Below the pieces are notes generated by a model, which was not told the DNA's origin, did not search any database, and worked only from the letters and a program-made list of their open reading frames with translations. From Streptomyces sp. Tue 6430 (GTDB taxonomy: Bacteria; Actinomycetota; Actinomycetes; Streptomycetales; Streptomycetaceae): a stretch of DNA of 64,000 nt. Below, piece after piece: positions 59,702 through 64,000 of this stretch. The stretch spans positions 186,001 through 250,000 of the forward strand of contig JAKGSH010000003.1 of the NCBI GenBank assembly GCA_021568835.1, read 5' to 3'. Both the position numbers and the translations under genes were made by a program. The stretch's first letter is position 1; each line of letters begins with the position of its first letter.

Positions 59702-60372
59702 CTACGGCCGCGCCCCCGCCGTTGCGGTGGCCGTAGCCGTAGCCGTAGCCGTAGCCGTAGCCGTAGCCGTGGCGGTGGCCGACGGCGTCCCGGGCTCGTC
59801 GCACCTCGGCGCCCTGGGCGCGTCCTCGGCGTACCGGGTCAGGGCGCAGACCGTGCGCAGCGCGACCTTCCAGGCGCCGCCCTGCCGGACCGCCGCACCC
59901 CGCCCGCCGGGGTCCAGCGCCCGGCCGTCGCGGGTGAGGACGTAGCCGACGGCGGCGTCCTGGGACGTCGTGTACGCCACCGAGGTCACCGTGGCGCGCA
60001 GACGGCTGCCGAGGCGGTCGGCGAAGAGGTTCTCGATCATGAGGGCGTTCTGGGGGCCGTCCTCGACCGCCCCGCTCCGGTCGTCCACGGAGGAGCCCGG
60101 GGCGAAGAGGGTCTCCCACGCGGCTCGGATGTCCCGCTCGGCCCCGTCCGGGTCCGCCGGAGCGGTGCCCGTGGGGGTGGGGGACTGCGCGGTGGGCGGC
60201 GGGGAGCCGGCGGCCGGGGTCGGTGCCGCCGTGGAGCCGGTGGGCGGCGGGGCCGGCGCCGTCCGCGCCGTGGCGTCGCCTCCGCCTCCGCCTCCGCCGC
60301 CGCAGGCGCCGGTGAGGACGAGAGCGGCGGCGGTGGCCGCCCAGCGGGCCGCACGTCGTGTCGCAGGGGCAT
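59702..60372 (-). CDS. lipoprotein with Ala-Thr repeat tail
   Basis: About 223 residues. Lipoprotein signal RWAATAAALVLTGACGGGGG, a Pro/Thr/Ala linker (PPPTGSTAAPTPAAG), then an NTF2-like domain of about 100 residues (DIRAAWETLFAPGSSVDDRS, QNALMIENLFADRLGSRLRA, VTSVAYTTSQDAAVGYVLTR, VRQGGAWKVALRTVCALTRY). The tail is (AT)n encoded by a hexamer tract. ATG 60372 with GGAGGAG 3-9 bp upstream. The signal region reads in another frame within the first ten codons, again explained by one missing base near 60355. Confidence 0.7.
59729..59772. repeat. hexanucleotide repeat inside the lipoprotein gene tail
   Basis: About seven gtagcc units (ggctac on the coding strand), flanked by degenerate ggtggc units. 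They encode the (Ala-Thr)n C-terminus. Confidence 0.9.
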
Positions 60373-60449
60373 GGACTCCTCCGGGTCGCCTGGGGCAGCC
60401 CTACCCGGAACGCGCCGGAACATCCCGGAACGAGCGGTGCGCGAGGGGG

Positions 60450-61787
60450 CTACGAGCGGGCGCGCGCCCCGTCCGTGAGGGTGCCGTGGTGGCGGCGCCG
60501 GCCCGGCCGTACGCCTCGGGCGCGCGCCGGGTGCGGATGCCCCGCGGGCAGGCCCGGGGGCGGGGGAGGCGGCGGCGCCGGCCACAGCCGTACCGCCGCC
60601 AGTGCGGCTCCCAGGGTGATCGAGCCCAGCGCGGCCACCGCCCAGCCGAGCCCGGCCGTCGCCCCGAGCAGGCCCGCCAGCGGGTACGTCAGCAGCCAGC
60701 AGCCGTGCGACAGCGAGAAGTGCGCCGCGAAGGCCGCCGTCCGCGCCTCGGCCGGCGCCGCACGGCGGATCAGCCGTCCGGTCGGTGTCAGGACCATGGC
60801 GCAGGCCGCACCGAAGGCGGCCCACAGGGCGAGCAGGGCGGCCCACCGCCAGTCGTTGTTCGCGCCGCCGCCCGCGCCGCCCGCGCCGGTGACGGCGCCG
60901 AGCGCGGCGAAGACGACCGCGAGCAGCGCGGCCCCGCGCACCATCACCGTCCGGTCCGGCACCCGGTCGAGCAGCCGGGGCAGGACCAGGGCCACGGTCA
61001 TCGAGCCGGCGCCGTACGCACCCAGCGCGAGGGGCACGGCGCCGGTCGGCAGGTCCAGGAAGCCGCGTACGTAGACGACGGTGTTGACGGTCACCGTCGC
61101 GCTCGCCGCGGCCACCGCGAGGTCGAGCGCGAGCAGCGCCCGCAGCGCGGGGACGGTGCGGAACAGCCGGGTGCCCGCCGCGGCCCGGGCGCGGGCGCCG
61201 CCCGCCCGCACCCGGCGGACCGGGGGCAGGACCGCGGACACCACGAGTGCGGCCGAGGCGAGGAAACCCAGGGCGGTGCCCGTGAACAGCCCGTTGTAGG
61301 TGATGACGGACAGCAGGGCCGCCGCCAGGGCCGGTGAGAACAGGCTCTCCAGGTCGTACGCGAGCCGGGACATCGACAGCGCCCGGGTGTAGTCGCGCTC
61401 CTCGGGGAGTACTTCGGGGACGACGGCCTGGAAGGCCGGGGTGAACGCGGCCGAGGCGGACTGGAGCACGAAGACCAGGACGTACACCTGCCACACCTGG
61501 TCGACGAAGGGAAGCAGCAGGGCGACCCCGGCACGGGTGAGGTCCGCCGACAGCATGAGGGCCTTGCGAGGGAGGCCGCCGGCCAGCGCGCCCACGGCCG
61601 GGGCGATCGTCACGTACGCGGCCATCTTGATCGCGAGCGCGATGCCGAGCACCGAACCGGCGTCGGGGCCCGCGATGTCGTAGGCCAGCAGCCCGAGGGC
61701 CACGGTCGCCAGACCCGTGCCGACCAGGGCGACGACCTGGGCGGCGAAGAGGTGGCGGTAGCTGCGGTTGCGCAGGACGGCGAGCAT
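60450..61787 (-). CDS. MFS transporter, probably metal-responsive efflux
   Basis: 445 residues with about 12 predicted helices: RHLFAAQVVALVGTGLATVA, GIALAIKMAAYVTIAPAVGA, VWQVYVLVFVLQSASAAFTP, FQAVVPEVLPEERDYTRALS, then six C-terminal helices ending in a Pro/Arg-rich tail. ATG 61787 (MLAVLRNRSYRHLF) matches the MFS family start. It is divergent from an ArsR sensor with a complete alpha-5 metal site, suggesting divalent-metal efflux (inference). Confidence 0.88.
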   Translation of the reverse strand: MLAVLRNRSYRHLFAAQVVALVGTGLATVALGLLAYDIAGPDAGSVLGIALAIKMAAYVTIAPAVGALAGGLPRKALMLSADLTRAGVALLLPFVDQVWQVYVLVFVLQSASAAFTPAFQAVVPEVLPEERDYTRALSMSRLAYDLESLFSPALAAALLSVITYNGLFTGTALGFLASAALVVSAVLPPVRRVRAGGARARAAAGTRLFRTVPALRALLALDLAVAAASATVTVNTVVYVRGFLDLPTGAVPLALGAYGAGSMTVALVLPRLLDRVPDRTVMVRGAALLAVVFAALGAVTGAGGAGGGANNDWRWAALLALWAAFGAACAMVLTPTGRLIRRAAPAEARTAAFAAHFSLSHGCWLLTYPLAGLLGATAGLGWAVAALGSITLGAALAAVRLWPAPPPPPPPGLPAGHPHPARARGVRPGRRRHHGTLTDGARARS

Positions 61788-61840
61788 GCGGGAAGCCCTC
61801 TCGGCGGCGCGGTCCGTGTCGGTGCCACGAGTGTAACTGT

Positions 61841-61862
61841 CATGTGCGCATCTGTGCACATG
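61841..61862. promoter_or_regulatory. inverted-repeat operator between MFS and ArsR genes
   Basis: CATGTGC (61841-61847) and GCACATG (61856-61862) are perfect 7-bp arms with an 8-bp spacer, 54 bp upstream of the MFS start. It fits an ArsR-family site. Confidence 0.6.
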
Positions 61863-62065
61863 ATGAAGTGACGTGTGCGCGGATCCGGCCGCTCGCGATC
61901 CCCGGCCGCCCGCCCGCCGCTCGGCCGCCCGCCCGTCGCTCGGCCGCCCGGCCGTCGCCCTGCTGTCGCCCGGGCGTCCCCGACGGCCTCCCGGGTGCCC
62001 GACGGTCTCCCGGGCGCCCTCGGGCGGATGGCCACCCCGCGCACGGATGGCTCTAGGCTGGCCCC

Positions 62066-62425
62066 ATGTCCGACAGCCACCCCGTCCCACCTGCGGCCGA
62101 CGTGCACCTGCGAGCCCCCGACAGCGCGCGGCTGGCCGAGGCCACCGGGGTGTTCGCGATGCTGTCGGACGCCACCCGGCTGCACCTGCTGTGGCTGCTG
62201 GCGCAGGGCGAGTCGGACGTCGGCTCCCTCACCGAACGCTGCGGCGCCTCCCGGACGGCGGTCAGCCAGCACCTCGGGAAGCTGCGGCTCGCCGGGCTCG
62301 TGGACACCCGCCGCGACGGCCGGCACATCCACTACCGGCTCAGCGACGGCCACCTGCGGCGCCTGGTCCTGGAGGCTCTGAGCCACGCCGACCACCGGGT
62401 GAGCGGACAGGCGCCGCACGGCTGA
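62066..62425 (+). CDS. ArsR/SmtB-family metal-sensing repressor (CzrA/NmtR-like)
   Basis: 119 residues. Winged helix ATGVFAMLSDATRLHLLWLL, DVGSLTERCGASRTAVSQHL, GKLRLAGLVDTRRDGRHIHY. The last helix has D94, H96, H107 and H110, the exact D-x-H-x10-H-x2-H spacing of the alpha-5 zinc/cobalt/nickel site in CzrA-type sensors. The alpha-3 cysteine box (ELCVC) is absent. ATG 62066. Divergent from the MFS gene. Confidence 0.9.
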   Translation: MSDSHPVPPAADVHLRAPDSARLAEATGVFAMLSDATRLHLLWLLAQGESDVGSLTERCGASRTAVSQHLGKLRLAGLVDTRRDGRHIHYRLSDGHLRRLVLEALSHADHRVSGQAPHG

Positions 62426-62506
62426 CGCGGACGGGCGCCGCACGGCTGACGCGGACGGGCGCCGCACGGCTGACGCGGACGGGCGCCGTACGGCTGATGC
62501 GGGTGG
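62411..62506. repeat. 24-bp tandem repeat, four units
   Basis: gcgccgcacggctgacgcgg (+acgg) repeats at 62411, 62435 and 62459 with no mismatch and at 62483 with changes. The arsR stop codon lies in the first unit. Similar degenerate units continue to about 62600. Confidence 0.9.
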
Positions 62507-62617
62507 GCGTGGGCGGGTGCCGTACGGCCGACGCGTCGGGGGAGGGGATGTGCGCCGCACGGCTGACATGCCGGGGGAGCGGACGGGCGGCGTGGCCGGC
62601 GGGCCGTCCGCACGGCG

Positions 62618-62659
62618 GGCCGAGGGCCTCCGCACACCCGTGTGCGGAGGCCCTCGGCC
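62618..62659. terminator. perfect 19-bp-stem bidirectional terminator
   Basis: The segments 62618-62636 and 62641-62659 are exact reverse complements around a CCCG loop, between arsR (+) and ycnI (-). Confidence 0.88.
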
Positions 62660-62669
62660 GCACGTCCGG

Positions 62670-63407
62670 CTACTCCCGGGCGGCGCCCCGGCGACGGACG
62701 AGGAACGCTGCGACCGCGACCGCGGCCAGGGCCGCCGCGACGATGCCGGTCCAGGCGCCCGCGGACAGGCCCCCCTCGTCGTCCTCCGCGGTGTCGGCCG
62801 CCTGCGGGGAGGGGTCCGGGGCGGTTTCCCCGGCCGTCGGCGCCGGGGTCGCCGTGGGACTCGCCGGGACACTGGGGGAGGGGCTGACGGTGTGCGCGCC
62901 GGGCGCGGCCGCCCTCAGCTTCAGGACGGGCGCCTCGTTGCCGTGCCCGTGGTCGTCGTCGCCGGACCCGCCCAGCTCGATCCAGCGGTCGACCTTGCCG
63001 TCGCCGTAGGTCTGGAGCGTCTTGAACGCCAGCTCCTTCGCGTCGGGCAACTGCCTGACGACCACCGAGTGTTCGGCGTCCTCACCGACCTTCACGGCCG
63101 GGCCCTTGACGCGGTAGCCGTCGGCGGTGGCGGCGAACTCCCAGCCCGCCGGGCCCTCGCCGTAGGTCACGTCGGCCGGCCGGATGCCCTCGGGCAGGAC
63201 CACCCGCAGTTCGGTGATGCCGGCGGTGGCGGACTCCGACTCGGCCACGAAGGTGAGCCGGACGTTCTCGGCGAGGGCCTGCGCGCCGGCCGACTCGACC
63301 TCGACGTGGGCGGCGGCCGGAGCGGCGGCCAGCAGGACGGCGGTCGTCGCGGCGGCCGCCGCGAGGGTCAGGTGCCGCGCGCCGCGCGGCAGGGTGGTGC
63401 GGGACAT
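62670..63407 (-). CDS. ycnI: YcnI-family copper-binding membrane protein
   Basis: 245 residues. Signal peptide (TLAAAAATTAVLLAAAPAAA) cleaved before His, so the mature protein begins HVEVESAG, the N-terminal histidine copper ligand typical of YcnI. Then the DUF1775 domain (AGITELRVVLPEGIRPADVT, GPAGWEFAATADGYRVKGPA, LAFKTLQTYGDGKVDRWIEL), a Pro/Thr stalk, and a C-terminal helix (GAWTGIVAAALAAVAVAAFL) with RRR tail. HGHG at about residue 160 is an extra His cluster. ATG 63407 with GGAGAG 5 bp upstream. Confidence 0.92.
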   Translation of the reverse strand: MSRTTLPRGARHLTLAAAAATTAVLLAAAPAAAHVEVESAGAQALAENVRLTFVAESESATAGITELRVVLPEGIRPADVTYGEGPAGWEFAATADGYRVKGPAVKVGEDAEHSVVVRQLPDAKELAFKTLQTYGDGKVDRWIELGGSGDDDHGHGNEAPVLKLRAAAPGAHTVSPSPSVPASPTATPAPTAGETAPDPSPQAADTAEDDEGGLSAGAWTGIVAAALAAVAVAAFLVRRRGAARE

Positions 63408-64000
63408 GGGTCTCTCCAGGCACGGGAGGGTGGCGGGGGCCGTCCGGCCGTTGCCGGACGGGCGCCCCCACGAGGTCGGTTGACGAGGGCGGACCTCGGC
63501 CGGGGAGGCCCCCGCCGGACCAGCGCGTGCGCCAGCACCGGCCCGAAGGCGGGCAGCCGGTCCCCCTCCGCCGTGACGGGGGCGACCGGCGTACCGGTCA
63601 CGGAACCCACGCGTCGCGTCGCCCCGAGGAGCAGACGGGCGCGGACGGCGTCGAGGGCGGCCGTCAGCCCGCGCGCCAACGACCAGCACACCGTGTCCGC
63701 GCGGTGCAGCAGGACGGCGGCGCCCGCCGCGACCAGGGCGTGGGCCGCCGTCATGGCCAGGGAGTCGTGCGGCCGCACGTGCCAGGCGGCGTGGACGTCG
63801 TGCGAGGCGGCGTGCACGTCGTGCGCGGCGGTCGACGTCCGCGGGTGCCCGGTGTGCGTCAGCCACCGGTGCAGCCCGCACTGCGCGAGGACACTCACGA
63901 CGACGACCGTGGCCGGACGGCGTGGGCGGCGCGTGCCGGCGAGCCCCACGCCGAACAGCACGGCGGCCGCGGTCGCGCCCCGCGCCCACGGCACCGGTCG
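63368..64000 (-). CDS. His-rich integral membrane protein next to ycnI (partial at window edge)
   Basis: The gene enters from beyond 64000. Visible helices are GATAAAVLFGVGLAGT, ATVVVVSVLAQCGLHRWLTH and LAMTAAHALVAAGAAVLLHR. A loop rich in histidine lies between them (AAHDVHAASHDVHAAWHVRP). The last part after about 63480 is Pro/Arg-rich and overlaps the ycnI start, so the true stop is probably displaced by a base error. Proteins of this kind accompany YcnI in Streptomyces copper/cytochrome loci; the His-rich loop may bind copper. Confidence 0.6.
   Translation of the reverse strand, partial: RPVPWARGATAAAVLFGVGLAGTRRPRRPATVVVVSVLAQCGLHRWLTHTGHPRTSTAAHDVHAASHDVHAAWHVRPHDSLAMTAAHALVAAGAAVLLHRADTVCWSLARGLTAALDAVRARLLLGATRRVGSVTGTPVAPVTAEGDRLPAFGPVLAHALVRRGPPRPRSALVNRPRGGARPATAGRPPPPSRAWRDPCPAPPCRAARGT

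Noticed and set aside
62411..62506. 24-bp repeat considered as a CRISPR array
   Set aside because: Units are head-to-tail without variable spacers; it is an ordinary tandem repeat.

Overview
The window is high-GC DNA with the strong third-position G/C bias of an actinomycete. The gene families (SpoIIE phosphatase with PAS/GAF sensors, YcnI, Rv1733c-like, PadR/MarR/TetR regulators, DhaKLM, many secreted proteins) point to Streptomyces or a close relative. No rRNA, tRNA or CRISPR array was recognised. About thirty genes are split between two or three frames. Where the original frame can be rebuilt, one missing G or C inside a short G/C run explains the break, so most of these look like single-base sequence errors rather than pseudogenes. 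I annotate such genes over their full extent and give the break point.

Layout. 1-7.7 kb: end of an aspartase gene, then a four-gene sugar-nucleotide/glycosyltransferase operon (UDP-xylose synthase-like, membrane GT2 synthase, galE, UDP-glucose dehydrogenase) facing a convergent beta-helix lipoprotein; together they look like a small uronic-acid/xylose exopolysaccharide locus. 7.9-32.1 kb: ordinary chromosomal genes, including glutaminase, a DD-carboxypeptidase, PadR plus methyltransferase, acetylxylan esterase, a YedY-like molybdoprotein with a flavin reductase, a SpoIIE phosphatase, 2,4-dienoyl-CoA reductase with a PadR regulator, secreted proteins and the dihydroxyacetone kinase set dhaK-dhaL-dhaM.

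32.2-52.6 kb is an accessory island full of mobile-element debris: two istB pieces (IS21 family), two IS5 remnants, a 4.9-kb Tn3-like element with 34-bp perfect inverted repeats, a nested 1.34-kb IS5-family element carrying a passenger gene, an IS256 element, and a TnsA-like gene start abutting the IS256. The Tn3-like element keeps a serine resolvase and the first codons of a Tn3 transposase. Its cargo is the most unusual part of the window: a free-standing protein built on the GyrB transducer domain, without the main ATP-binding motifs or a Toprim domain, and an S1-domain RNA-binding protein just downstream of the resolvase gene. Also in the island are a very large LRV/HEAT-like repeat protein, a CBS-CBS-BON protein, GNAT acetyltransferases, a TetR/quinone oxidoreductase pair and an AraC regulator.

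53-64 kb returns to core-like content: a VOC protein, acyl-CoA ligase with a divergent PucR/CdaR regulator, a beta-hydroxyacid dehydrogenase with a divergent TetR and twin palindromic operators, a repeat-tailed lipoprotein, an MFS transporter with a divergent ArsR sensor that has an intact alpha-5 metal site, and a YcnI copper protein beside a His-rich membrane protein that runs off the window end.
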